This document shows positions 27,899-35,826 of a DNA stretch of 64,000 nt, one piece after another. Source of the stretch: JAVBRA01 sp031548435 (lineage in GTDB: Bacteria > Bacteroidota > Bacteroidia > Bacteroidales > Rikenellaceae); NCBI GenBank assembly GCA_031548435.1, contig JAVBRA010000012.1, forward strand, positions 1 through 64,000, in the 5' to 3' direction. The stretch's first letter is position 1; each line of letters starts with the position of its first letter. Under the pieces are notes generated by a model that was not told the origin of the DNA, did not search any database, and saw only the letters and a program-made list of their open reading frames with translations. A program made the position numbers and the translations under genes.

Positions 27899-28354
27899 GT
27901 GGATTCATTAAGCTACAGAACAGTATCTGCCAACGCTTCGACCGTCAGGAAAGACTGGTACGTGATCGACGCGAGCGATGCGGTGCTGGGACGCCTTGCT
28001 TCCCAGGTGGCAAAGATCCTTCGCGGCAAGAACAAGCCCGACTTCACCCCGCACGTCGATTGCGGCGATAACGTGATCGTTATCAATGCGGAGAAAGTGC
28101 GGTTGACCGGCAAAAAACTTACCGACAAGGTCTATGTGCGCCACACCGGTTATCCGGGAGGACAGCGCTTCGCATCTCCGGCAGACTACCTGGCCAAAAA
28201 ACCCGAATTCGTGGTTGAAAAGGCCGTCAAGGGCATGCTGCCCAAGAACCGTCTGGGTTCTGCCATCTTAAACAACCTGAAGGTTTATGCCGGTACGGAG
28301 CATCCGCACGAGGCGCAGAACCCGAAAGTGATCAAACTAAACGAGATTAAGTAG
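27899..28354 (+). CDS. rplM: 50S ribosomal protein L13
   Basis: 151 aa. It starts with GTG at 27899; the opening residues DSLSYRTVSAN match the N-terminus of Bacteroides L13, so the GTG is the true start. Core motifs VIDASDAVLGRLASQVAKILRGK-type opening, FTPHVDCGDNVIVINAEKV and KGMLPKNRLG are present. A primary rRNA-binding assembly protein of the large subunit. First gene of rplM-rpsI-rpsB-tsf, with rpsI 8 nt downstream. Confidence 0.96.
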   Translation: MDSLSYRTVSANASTVRKDWYVIDASDAVLGRLASQVAKILRGKNKPDFTPHVDCGDNVIVINAEKVRLTGKKLTDKVYVRHTGYPGGQRFASPADYLAKKPEFVVEKAVKGMLPKNRLGSAILNNLKVYAGTEHPHEAQNPKVIKLNEIK

Positions 28355-28362
28355 TAAAGAGT

Positions 28363-28749
28363 ATGGAAGTTGTAAACACCGTAGGACGTAGGAAGGCCGC
28401 CGTTGCGCGCGTCTACGTCAAGCCCGGTAAAGGCACCATCACCATCAACGACAAACCCTTGCAGACCTACTTCCCGTTGGAGATTTTCCAGTTTGTTGTA
28501 ATGCAGCCGCTGGCCGTTACCAACAACGCCGAAAACTTCGACGTGACCATCAACCTGATGGGCGGCGGGATCAAAGGGCAGGCCGAAGCGGCACGTTTGG
28601 GCATCGCACGCGCATTGTGCGAAATCAACGCCGAGTTCCGCCCCGAGTTGAAGAAGAATGGTTTCCTGACCCGCGACTCGCGCGAAGTGGAGCGTAAGAA
28701 GCCAGGTCAGCCCGGAGCACGCAGAAGGTTCCAGTTCAGCAAACGTTAG
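28363..28749 (+). CDS. rpsI: 30S ribosomal protein S9
   Basis: 128 aa. TVGRRKAAVARVYVKPGKG at the N-terminus, GGGIKGQAEAARLGIARAL in the middle, and the basic tail RKKPGQPGARRRFQFSKR, whose last Lys-Arg contacts P-site tRNA. Complete. 8 nt after rplM. Confidence 0.97.
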   Translation: MEVVNTVGRRKAAVARVYVKPGKGTITINDKPLQTYFPLEIFQFVVMQPLAVTNNAENFDVTINLMGGGIKGQAEAARLGIARALCEINAEFRPELKKNGFLTRDSREVERKKPGQPGARRRFQFSKR

Positions 28750-28772
28750 TATTCGGTTACAGGCGTATTGCA

Positions 28773-28899
28773 CGGACGGGGTTTCATGCAAATGCGGAAG
28801 ATCATCGGGCGTTTGGCCCAGTAAAGATGCTACTTGCCGCATTGCCCCGACCGCGGAAAATGTCCCGGATCGCCTCATCGGGCGCTACCTGGCGACATT
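28773..28899 (+). promoter_or_regulatory. Candidate structured leader of rpsB (S2)
   Basis: Two stable hairpins fill the gap between rpsI and rpsB. The first is long: CGG (28773-28775), GGGG (28778-28781) and GCAAATGCGGAAG (28788-28800) pair with CTTGCCGCATTGC (28833-28845), CCCC (28845-28848) and CCG (28851-28853), with an inner GGGC/GCCC-type hairpin. The second: AATGTC (28859-28864) with GACATT (28894-28899), enclosing CGCC/GGCG. No terminator U-run, so if regulatory it probably acts on S2 translation (inference). Confidence 0.5.
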
Positions 28900-28937
28900 G
28901 ATGAAAAGAGTGATTAATCAAAAAAGAAAGACAAAAA

Positions 28938-29831
28938 ATGGCGACAGATTTCAATAAACTGCTTGAAGCAGGTGTCCACTTCGGCCACCTGAAACGCAAA
29001 TGGAATCCCAAAATGGCTCCCTATATCTTTATGGAGAAGAACGGGATCCACATCATCGACCTTCACAAGACGGCGATTAAACTCGACGAAGCGGCTGCCG
29101 CACTGAAGCAGATCGCGCGTTCGGGCCGCCGCATCCTGTTCGTGGCCACAAAAAAACAGGCCAAGGACGTGGTTTCGGAGAAGATCAGCCAGGTGAATAT
29201 GCCTTATGTAACAGAACGTTGGCCGGGCGGAATGCTTACAAACTTCCCCACCATACGCAAAGCCGTCAAGAAAATGACCACCATCGACAAGATGAACAGC
29301 GACGGCACCTATGAAAACTTCTCCAAAAGAGAGAGGCTCCAAATCGCCCGCCAGAGGGCAAAACTCGAAAAGAACCTCGGTTCCATCGCCGACCTGACCC
29401 GCCTGCCGGCGGCCCTGTTCGTGGTGGACGTACAGAAAGAGGCCAATGCGGTAAAAGAAGCCAACCGGTTGAATATTCCGGTGTTTGCCATGGTAGATAC
29501 TTGTTGCGATCCGACAAATATTGATTACGTGATCCCGGCAAACGACGACGCTTCGAAATCGATCGCGGCCATTTTCGACGTGATTACCGAAGCCATCAAG
29601 GAAGGTCTGTCCGAGCGTAAGATCGACAAAGACAAAGAAGACCAGGAGGCTCCGGCCAAAAAGCCCGCCCGCGCCAAAGGCGGCGAGGACGAAGGCAAAA
29701 CCGACGCCAAGCCAGCCCGCGCCCGCAAGCCCAAAACGGAAGGCGAGGCAGTAAAGGTAGCCTCGGCCGGAGTAGCCCCGGAAGAAGAGCCGGAAACCGC
29801 TGCTGCCGAAGAAGTTCCGGCAGCGGAATAA
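28938..29831 (+). CDS. rpsB: 30S ribosomal protein S2
   Basis: 297 aa. Canonical S2 up to about residue 230: LLEAGVHFGHLKRKWNPKM, GIHIIDLHKT, ILFVATKKQAKD, ERWPGGMLTNF, RLPAALFVVDVQKE and the VIPANDDASKSI segment. After this comes a roughly 65-residue Lys/Ala/Glu/Pro-rich, probably disordered tail (KDKEDQEAPAKKPARAKGG onwards), longer than in most S2 proteins though tails occur in Bacteroidetes. Followed by tsf. Confidence 0.96.
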   Translation: MATDFNKLLEAGVHFGHLKRKWNPKMAPYIFMEKNGIHIIDLHKTAIKLDEAAAALKQIARSGRRILFVATKKQAKDVVSEKISQVNMPYVTERWPGGMLTNFPTIRKAVKKMTTIDKMNSDGTYENFSKRERLQIARQRAKLEKNLGSIADLTRLPAALFVVDVQKEANAVKEANRLNIPVFAMVDTCCDPTNIDYVIPANDDASKSIAAIFDVITEAIKEGLSERKIDKDKEDQEAPAKKPARAKGGEDEGKTDAKPARARKPKTEGEAVKVASAGVAPEEEPETAAAEEVPAAE

Positions 29832-29883
29832 CACGACTGATGTTCTGCAACAAATTGCCGGGCATCGCATAACAAACAGATTT

Positions 29884-29908
29884 TTCCCCGCGGCCTGGCC
29901 GCGGGGAA
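29884..29908 (+). other. Hairpin between rpsB and tsf
   Basis: Perfect 11-bp stem (29884-29894 with 29898-29908), core CCCCGCGGC/GCCGCGGGG, CTG loop. No U-run follows on the plus strand, so it is not a strong terminator for rpsB; it may set the S2:EF-Ts ratio by mRNA processing or partial termination (inference). Confidence 0.6.
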
Positions 29909-29937
29909 TTAACGATTAAAGAGAAAGGACAAATACA

Positions 29938-30756
29938 ATGGGAATTACAGCAGCTGACATTGCAAAATTGCGCAAGATGACCGGCGCCGGCATGATGGAT
30001 TGCAAAAAAGCGCTCGAAGAAGCGAACGGCGATTTCAGCCGGGCGCAGGAGATCATTCGCGAGAAAGGTAAGCTCATCGCCGCCAAGCGTTCCGACCGCG
30101 ATGCCACCGAAGGCGTTGTCGTGTCGAAGGTCGTGGGGACGAAAGGATACCTTTTGTGCCTGGCCTGCGAAACCGACTTCGTGGCCAAAAACGAAGATTT
30201 CGTCAAGTCGGCGAACGAAATATTGGAGATCGCCGTGTCGAACGACGCCGCCGATCTCGACGCACTGAAAAAAGTACAGGTGGACGGCAAGTCGGTCGAA
30301 GCGATTGTCACGGAAAAAAGCGGCCAGACCGGCGAAAAGGTGGATCTGCCGTTCTATGCACGGATTGAAGCTCCGTACGTGTTCGCTTACGTTCACATGA
30401 ACAACAAGTTGGGTACGCTGGTGGGCTTCAATGCCGAGGTTCCGGCCGAAGTGGGCAAAGACGTTGCGATGCAGGCTGCCGCTATGGCTCCGGTATCAAT
30501 CAGCGAAAAAGACTGTCCGGCGGACGTGATTGAAAAAGAGCGCCAGATCGGCCGCGAACAGGCCCGTCTGGAAGGCAAGCCCGAGAATATGCTCGACAAA
30601 ATCGCCGAAGGAAAAGTGAGTAAGTTCTTCAAAGATAACACCTTGCTGGCACAGGCCCTGGTGAAAGACAACAAGAAGAGCGTGGCCGACTACATCAAGG
30701 CCGCCAACGCCGATGCAACGGTGGTGGCTTACAAACGCTTCTCGCTGAACGACTAA
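29938..30756 (+). CDS. tsf: Elongation factor Ts
   Basis: 272 aa. UBA-like N-terminal domain (ADIAKLRKMTGAGMMDCKKALEE), the TDFVAKNEDF segment that enters the EF-Tu nucleotide site, core domain with the VGFNAEVPAEVGKDVAMQAAA stretch, and the C-terminal VADYIKAANADATVVAYKRF. It is the guanine nucleotide exchange factor for EF-Tu. Last gene of the ribosomal operon; a strong terminator follows at 30777. Confidence 0.96.
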   Translation: MGITAADIAKLRKMTGAGMMDCKKALEEANGDFSRAQEIIREKGKLIAAKRSDRDATEGVVVSKVVGTKGYLLCLACETDFVAKNEDFVKSANEILEIAVSNDAADLDALKKVQVDGKSVEAIVTEKSGQTGEKVDLPFYARIEAPYVFAYVHMNNKLGTLVGFNAEVPAEVGKDVAMQAAAMAPVSISEKDCPADVIEKERQIGREQARLEGKPENMLDKIAEGKVSKFFKDNTLLAQALVKDNKKSVADYIKAANADATVVAYKRFSLND

Positions 30757-30776
30757 CGCGCGTTCCGCTATATTGG

Positions 30777-30816
30777 GCAAGGACTCGCTGTCGGCGGGTT
30801 CTTGCTTTTTTATTTT
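30777..30816 (+). terminator. Terminator of rplM-rpsI-rpsB-tsf
   Basis: 12-bp stem (30777-30788 with 30794-30805, including two G-U pairs), 5-nt loop, then TTTTTTATTTT. Lies 20 nt after the tsf stop. Confidence 0.9.
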
Positions 30817-30981
30817 GGATATAAAAGGATCCGGATCTCTCCCTCATGTTGAGCAGCAGCGAAACACCTCCCCCATATCGATAGCAAAGCATCTCATGAT
30901 TAAAGGAATAACGTGCGGCTCGGGAGATCACTTCGGTCTGAATGACAGGAGAGAACGATGGATTAATTGCATCGGGGGCGG

Positions 30982-31200
30982 GAGCGTGCGCCCAGGTTCC
31001 GGGCCATATGAAATTCCGCGGCCCGCAGGGGAAGGTTTCCGGTCAGTTGCGCACCCACCGGGTGTTTTTGAGCAACAATCTTTTTTCGCTCACAAACATT
31101 CCTGAGTGTGGTGTGGTTCCCGATAACAAATGAGGCTGTGCCTCCTTTTTGGACAATGACAAAAAGTCAGGCCCCGCTGGCAGGCGAAATCAATCCATCG
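30982..31200. repeat. Dispersed intergenic repeat, copy D
   Basis: About 219 bp. It lacks the complete GAGCGC palindrome but keeps GGGCCATATGAAATTCCGC, GCACCCACCGGGTGTTTTTG, AACATTCCTGAGTGTGGTG, CTTTTTGGACAATGACAAAAAG, GCTGGCAGGCGAAATC and AATCCATCG. Nearly identical to copy B over about 150 nt. Ends 18 nt before the rimO -7 box. Confidence 0.88.
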
Positions 31201-31218
31201 TTATAGCCGGTAAAACAT

Positions 31219-31226
31219 TATCTTTG
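31219..31226 (+). promoter_or_regulatory. -7 promoter element for rimO
   Basis: TATCTTTG, exact TAnnTTTG match, only 15 nt before the rimO ATG, so the transcript would be nearly leaderless. Confidence 0.6.
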
Positions 31227-31241
31227 CTCTATCAAACAAGC

Positions 31242-32540
31242 ATGGCAAACAAAGGAAAAATAAACGTCGTCACGCTGGGATGCTCGAAAAATCTGGTCGA
31301 CTCGGAACGGTTAATGCGTCAGGCCGAGGCGGCGGGCTACGGCATCGTTTTCGACTCGGACGACCCCTCGGCGCGGGTGGTGGTGATCAACACGTGCGGT
31401 TTCATCGGCGACGCCAAACAGGAGTCGATCGACACGATACTGGGCTTCGCTCAGGCCAAGGAGGCGGGGATGATCGACCGCATTTTCGTTATGGGCTGCC
31501 TGTCGGAGCGATATAAAAAAGAACTGGAGACGGAGATCCCCGAGGTCGATTCGTATTTCGGTGCCGACAACATCGGGGATGTATTAAACGCATTAGGCGC
31601 TGATTATCAGCCTTGCCTGTCGCACGAACGCTACATCACCACCCCGCCCCATTACGCTTATCTGAAAATTTCCGAGGGATGCAACTGGGGATGCAGCTAC
31701 TGCGCCATTCCGCTGATCCGCGGCAAGCACCGTTCGGTGCCGATGGAGGAACTGGAACAAGAGGCCCGGGCGTTGGCCGGCAAAGGGGTTAAAGAACTGA
31801 TTGTGATTGCGCAGGACACCACCTACTACGGCATGGATCTGTATGGCGGCAGGCGGCTGGGCGAATTGCTGACCCGCCTGTGCCGCATCGAGGGCATCGA
31901 GTGGGTGCGGCTGCATTACGCCTACCCCGCGCAATTCCCGATGGACGTGCTGGAGGTGATGGCGCGCGAGGAGAAAATGTGCAAATACATCGACATCCCG
32001 TTCCAACACATCGACAGCGCGATCCTCGCCTCGATGCGGCGCGGCGTCGACCGGGAGAAAACGATGGAACTGATCCGCGCCATGCGGGATAAAATGCCCT
32101 CAATGGCCATCCGAACGACGCTGATCGTGGGCTATCCCGGTGAGACTCAGGAACAATTCGATGAATTGATGCGCTTTGTCGAGGAGGTGAAGTTCGACCG
32201 GTTGGGCGTCTTCCCCTACTCCGAGGAAGAGGGCACCCACGCGGCCGAAACGCTTGCCGACGATGTGCCGGAGGAAGAAAAAGAACGCCGAGTGGAGGCG
32301 GTCATGTCGTTGCAAAGCCGCCTGTCCAAAGAGCAGAACCACTTGCGGCTGGGCATGGTGGAGAAAGTGATCATCGACCGCACCGAGGGCAACTATTACG
32401 TCGGACGCACCCAATACGACTCGCCCGAGGTCGACCAGGAGGTGCTGATCGAACAGGGCATAAAATTGCGCATCGGGAAGTTTTACACGGTTAAAATAGT
32501 GGATGCCACCGATTTTGACCTTTTCGGCCAGGTGGTATGA
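31242..32540 (+). CDS. rimO: Ribosomal protein S12 methylthiotransferase RimO
   Basis: 432 aa from the ATG at 31242; the frame is open for 31 codons upstream, but these run through the repeat. N-terminal MTTase domain with Cys14 (VTLGCSKN), Cys52 (NTCGFIG) and Cys86 (MGCLSE) for one Fe-S cluster. Radical-SAM motif CNWGCSYC (Cys147, 151, 154) for the other. C-terminal TRAM domain from about residue 370. It adds a methylthio group to Asp of S12. The SKNLVDSE opening distinguishes RimO from MiaB. Confidence 0.93.
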   Translation: MANKGKINVVTLGCSKNLVDSERLMRQAEAAGYGIVFDSDDPSARVVVINTCGFIGDAKQESIDTILGFAQAKEAGMIDRIFVMGCLSERYKKELETEIPEVDSYFGADNIGDVLNALGADYQPCLSHERYITTPPHYAYLKISEGCNWGCSYCAIPLIRGKHRSVPMEELEQEARALAGKGVKELIVIAQDTTYYGMDLYGGRRLGELLTRLCRIEGIEWVRLHYAYPAQFPMDVLEVMAREEKMCKYIDIPFQHIDSAILASMRRGVDREKTMELIRAMRDKMPSMAIRTTLIVGYPGETQEQFDELMRFVEEVKFDRLGVFPYSEEEGTHAAETLADDVPEEEKERRVEAVMSLQSRLSKEQNHLRLGMVEKVIIDRTEGNYYVGRTQYDSPEVDQEVLIEQGIKLRIGKFYTVKIVDATDFDLFGQVV

Positions 32541-32666
32541 ATGCTTTCGTCGATAAACCGCACGTGTGTTGTGTTTCCACCCCGCGTGAGGTTGCGCCCA
32601 TTCACTCCAAAGACGCGGGTGGAAAGATAAAAGCGATAACGGCACGAAAAGAGAACCGTTCGTTTA

Positions 32667-32698
32667 TTTGTGCAAACCGTAAAAAAAAGTTACCTTTG
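32667..32698 (+). promoter_or_regulatory. Consensus promoter of the coiled-coil gene and zapA
   Basis: TTTG (32667-32670), 20-nt spacer, TACCTTTG (32691-32698): a full Bacteroidetes consensus. The start site should be near 32705, about 75 nt before the ATG at 32780. Confidence 0.75.
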
Positions 32699-32779
32699 AA
32701 CAACTATTCGGATGTTATGAATCCGTTTTTGTGTTTTGTGTAACTGCGCTTATCGCTTAACCGACTGAAATTCCGACAG

Positions 32780-33100
32780 ATGGAACAGACCGATTTGTTA
32801 CTCAAAAGGATCGGGGGCAAACTGGCGGCAGTGCTTTCCGCTGCAAACCTGTTGCGGAAGCAGAAGCAGCACCTGGAGCAGGAAAACGCCCGGCTGAAAG
32901 AGACGGTCAGGATGAAAGACGAGCACATCGCCACCCTCACACAGAAGCTGAACAAGGTGGAAGTGGCCCGCATGCTCGAAGCGGCCTCGGGCAGCCGGCG
33001 GTCGGCCGTGCTGAGGATCAACGGCCTGATCAGGGATATCGACAAATGCATCGCCCTGATGAACCGTGCCGGAGAGGATGCCGGGCAGTCAGGCCAATAA
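32780..33100 (+). CDS. Small coiled-coil protein upstream of zapA
   Basis: 106 aa. Residues about 5-65 are a continuous heptad-like coiled coil (LRKQKQHLEQENARLKETV, KDEHIATLTQKLN), followed by a short basic helix (RINGLIRDIDKCIALMNRAG). No signal or TM segment, so cytoplasmic. The pairing with zapA recalls ZapB, the coiled-coil partner of ZapA at the division ring, and similar small genes precede zapA in related genomes. The ZapB-like role is inference; I cannot show homology. Confidence 0.75.
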   Translation: MEQTDLLLKRIGGKLAAVLSAANLLRKQKQHLEQENARLKETVRMKDEHIATLTQKLNKVEVARMLEAASGSRRSAVLRINGLIRDIDKCIALMNRAGEDAGQSGQ

Positions 33101-33473
33101 CATGGCCGTGAAACCGGCAAATCTTTCCGTCGAAACCGGCGGTTGGAATGTCAGGGGCAAGGCAAATGCGGCAAAGAGGCAATAAAAAAGCGCAGGAACA
33201 AGTTTATAGAGAGATGTTGGCAGGAACACTATGCGGGCCAACAGACACAAGGGGCAAGCCCGCCCGGGACGGAATGTCGGCCCGGGATCGCAGGCTGAAC
33301 CGGAACAGGCAGGGCGGTCAAAATGAAACCGACCGGAACGAAAGCGGATCGATGCGGGACATCGGTAGCGCCCATAGAGGGAAAGACGTTTGATCTGCCG
33401 GGATAACAAAACAAAAAAACGGGCATTTTCAGGATAATCCCCTTGCGGGATCAATGCAGTGCGAGGTTCGCCG
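33101..33473. other. Gap between the coiled-coil gene and zapA
   Basis: 373 nt, unusually long within what should be one transcript. It holds a palindromic patch CCCGGG at about 33270 and 33284 (a hairpin of about 6 bp with a 12-nt loop), runs of A near 33185 and 33410, and no good promoter box or ORF with family features. I see nothing certain in it. Confidence 0.45.
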
Positions 33474-33764
33474 ATGGAAGAGGACAAATTCAGGATCGTG
33501 GTCAAGATCGCCAACCGGGAATACCCGATGACCATCAAACGCAGCGAAGAGGAGAAAATCCGCCGCGCGGCCAGGCAGATCAGCGACATGGTGTTTTCGT
33601 ACCGGAAACAATACCTCGCCGACACGTCCGACTATCTGGCCATGGCGGCACTGCAAACGGCAATAAGGAGCATCGAGGGCGAATCGATGCTGGAGATGGC
33701 CCCCGTGGTCGAGGGGCTGGAGAAATGGGAGGCCGAACTGGATAAATTTCTTGAGCAGCAATAA
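33474..33764 (+). CDS. zapA: Cell division protein ZapA
   Basis: 96 aa from the ATG at 33474; a GTG five codons earlier is possible. The N-terminal strand-rich domain FRIVVKIANREYPMTIKRSEEEKIRRAARQI-type pattern (the canonical ZapA opening, with R/K after the second strand) leads to a C-terminal coiled-coil helix (SDYLAMAALQTAIRSIEGE to AELDKFLEQQ). ZapA bundles FtsZ filaments at the division site. Positioned between a coiled-coil gene and rny. Confidence 0.87.
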   Translation: MEEDKFRIVVKIANREYPMTIKRSEEEKIRRAARQISDMVFSYRKQYLADTSDYLAMAALQTAIRSIEGESMLEMAPVVEGLEKWEAELDKFLEQQ

Positions 33765-33851
33765 GATACAAGAAATATCGCTGCCGGAAGAGAGCAATAA
33801 AACGACGTTCTTTAGATAATACGAAGTGGAATTTACCGCATAAATTCCTTT

Positions 33852-33859
33852 TAGCTTTG
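33852..33859 (+). promoter_or_regulatory. -7 promoter element for the candidate RNA
   Basis: TAGCTTTG, matching TAnnTTTG, in an otherwise A/T-rich stretch directly before a GC-rich non-coding block. TTTA lies near the -33 position, with a short spacer. Confidence 0.55.
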
Positions 33860-33865
33860 CGAAAC

Positions 33866-34150
33866 TCAACATGAATTTACGTTCAGGGAGACTCGCGGCG
33901 TGCGTAGGACAGGCCTTGACCCGCAAGGGTTTTCCGGTTTCAGGCCGGGGACGTTGGACGTTCGAGACATGCCGGATCCCGTATTCTTACAGCTCAGGGT
34001 TTTCGTCAAACCTCAAAAGGTTTTTATGCGGTTTTTTGTTTCCTCCTTCGGGCCAGACGGCCGGGCGTACGGTTTGCCTTCGGGGTTTTGGGTTCCGGCC
34101 CCGACTCCGGGCGGCAACCTCGGACAATACCCCGCAACGGACAAAGGACT
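33866..34150 (+). ncRNA. Candidate non-coding RNA between zapA and rny (possibly 6S RNA)
   Basis: A block of about 160-285 nt with its own promoter box and no coding signature. It is GC-rich against A/T-rich flanks. Visible local hairpins: AAACCT/AGGTTT with a CAAA loop at 34008-34023 followed by T-runs (a possible 3' end near 34028-34037), GGCC-AGAC-GGCC near 34052-34063, and CGGGG/CCCCG around 34080-34112. 6S RNA is linked to zapA in proteobacteria, which prompts the guess. I could not fold it by eye into the long interrupted 6S hairpin, so the class is open. Confidence 0.4.
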
Positions 34151-34236
34151 ATATAACAAAGATTTATAGAGAATTAACAAAAAATTAACCTGAACATTTA
34201 ATCATATTACCAATTTAATTTTAAGATTATTTTACA

Positions 34237-35775
34237 ATGACTGCGATTATCATAGCATCGGCTGTGCTTGCGGGCGTCGGGGCGGGGGTTCTCTCGGCCT
34301 ACTTCTCTTTCAAGTCGGTCGGTAAGAAGAAAGACGCCATCCTGCGCGAAGCCGAGACGGAGGGCGAGATGCTGAAAAAAGAGAAGATTCTGCAGGCCAA
34401 AGAGCGCTTCATCCAACTCAAGGCCGAACACGAAAAGGTGGTGTCGGAGAAAAATTCGCGCATCGCCCAGTCCGAATCGAACATCAAGAGCCGCGAAAAC
34501 GCCTTGTCGCAAAAAGAGGGCGACCTGGCCAAGAAAACCAAGGAGGCCGAAACGGCTAAAGAACAGTACGACAACCAGAAACAGGTTCTTGACAGCAAGA
34601 AGGAAGAACTCGAAAAAACCTTCCGCGAACAATTGGCCAAACTGGAGCAGGTGGCAGGCATGAGCACCGAAGACGCCAAGAACATGCTCATCGAATCGAT
34701 GAAAGCCGAGGCCCGCAGCGAAGCCATCACGCTGGTGAACGAGATCATGGACGAGGCCAAGATGACGGCCAACACCGAAGCCAAGAAGATCGTGGTGAAA
34801 ACGATCCAGCGAGTGGCCACAGAAACATCGATCGAGAACTCGGTGACCGTCTTCAATATCGAGAACGACGAGGTGAAAGGGCGCATCATCGGGCGCGAGG
34901 GGCGCAACATCCGGGCGCTGGAAGCCGCAACGGGCGTGGAGATCATCGTGGACGACACCCCCGAAGCGATCATCCTGTCGGCGTTCGACCCCGTGCGGCG
35001 CGAAATCGCCCGCCTGGCCCTGCACCAACTGGTAACCGACGGACGCATCCACCCCGCACGCATCGAGGAAGTGGTGGCCAAAGTCCAGAAACAGATCGAG
35101 GAAGAGATCATCGAAGCCGGCAAACGCACGGCCATCGACTTGGGCATCCACGGGCTGCACCCCGAACTGATCCGCCTGGTAGGCAAGATGAAATACCGCT
35201 CATCGTATGGGCAGAACCTGCTGCAACACTCGCGCGAGACGGCCAACCTGTGCGCCACCATGGCCTCGGAGCTGGGGCTCAACCCCAAAACGGCCAAACG
35301 CGCCGGGCTGTTGCACGACATCGGCAAGGTGCCCGACGACGAACCGGAACTGCCGCACGCCATCATCGGGATGAAGCTGGCCGAGAAATACAAAGAGAAA
35401 CCCGAAGTGGTCAACGCCATCGGCGCCCACCACGACGAAACGGAGATGACCTCGCTCATCGCCCCCATCGTGCAGGTGTGCGACGCCATCTCGGGGGCGC
35501 GCCCCGGCGCACGCCGCGAGGTGATCGAATCGTACATCAAGCGACTGAAAGACATGGAGAACCTGGCCATGGCCTACCCGGGCGTGACCAAGACCTACGC
35601 CATCCAGGCCGGCCGCGAACTGCGTGTGATCGTGGGCAGCGACAAGATGTCGGATCAGGAAGCCGAACTGCTCTCGCACGACGTGGCCCGCAAGATCCAG
35701 GAAGAGATGACCTACCCCGGTCAGGTGAAAATCACCGTGATCCGCGAGTCGAGGGCCATCAGCTACGCGAAGTAA
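34237..35775 (+). CDS. rny: Ribonuclease Y
   Basis: 512 aa. N-terminal membrane anchor (IIIASAVLAGVGAGVLSAYF), long charged coiled coil (about residues 30-200), KH domain with GRIIGREGRNIRALE and VEIIVDDTPEAIILSAFDPVRR-type continuation, and an HD phosphohydrolase domain with LLHDIGK and the AIGAHHDE segment. It is a membrane-bound endonuclease that starts mRNA decay. Complete; its own terminator follows. Confidence 0.95.
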   Translation: MTAIIIASAVLAGVGAGVLSAYFSFKSVGKKKDAILREAETEGEMLKKEKILQAKERFIQLKAEHEKVVSEKNSRIAQSESNIKSRENALSQKEGDLAKKTKEAETAKEQYDNQKQVLDSKKEELEKTFREQLAKLEQVAGMSTEDAKNMLIESMKAEARSEAITLVNEIMDEAKMTANTEAKKIVVKTIQRVATETSIENSVTVFNIENDEVKGRIIGREGRNIRALEAATGVEIIVDDTPEAIILSAFDPVRREIARLALHQLVTDGRIHPARIEEVVAKVQKQIEEEIIEAGKRTAIDLGIHGLHPELIRLVGKMKYRSSYGQNLLQHSRETANLCATMASELGLNPKTAKRAGLLHDIGKVPDDEPELPHAIIGMKLAEKYKEKPEVVNAIGAHHDETEMTSLIAPIVQVCDAISGARPGARREVIESYIKRLKDMENLAMAYPGVTKTYAIQAGRELRVIVGSDKMSDQEAELLSHDVARKIQEEMTYPGQVKITVIRESRAISYAK

Positions 35776-35798
35776 ATTCCAATCCCATACATGGGACG

Positions 35799-35826
35799 CG
35801 GCCGGGACAGTTCCCGGCCGTTGTTT
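35799..35826 (+). terminator. Terminator of rny
   Basis: Perfect 9-bp stem CGGCCGGGA (35799-35807) / TCCCGGCCG (35812-35820) followed by TTGTTT, 24 nt after the rny stop. Confidence 0.8.

Larger units (their letters stand above)
30757..31241. other. Gap between tsf and rimO
   Basis: 485 nt holding the tsf terminator, about 160 nt of unassigned sequence, dispersed repeat copy D (30982-31200) and the rimO promoter. Confidence 0.6.
33765..34236. other. Gap between zapA and rny, probably carrying an RNA gene
   Basis: 472 nt. It holds a -7 box at 33852, a GC-rich structured stretch (about 33866-34150) and about 70 nt of A/T-rich DNA directly before rny. No protein gene seen. Confidence 0.5.

Noticed and set aside
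30773..31105. 110-aa frame across the tsf terminator and repeat copy D
   Set aside because: It starts inside the terminator stem and ends in the repeat; no family features.
32537..32743. 68-aa frame after rimO
   Set aside because: It crosses the consensus promoter of the next gene and has no recognisable features.
33148..33393. 81-aa frame between the coiled-coil gene and zapA
   Set aside because: Very polar Arg/Gly/Asp composition without structure pattern; more like non-coding DNA or RNA.
33866..34150. RNase P RNA or tmRNA in the zapA-rny gap
   Set aside because: No RNase P core motifs and no tRNA-like 3' end with a T-arm and CCA were seen.
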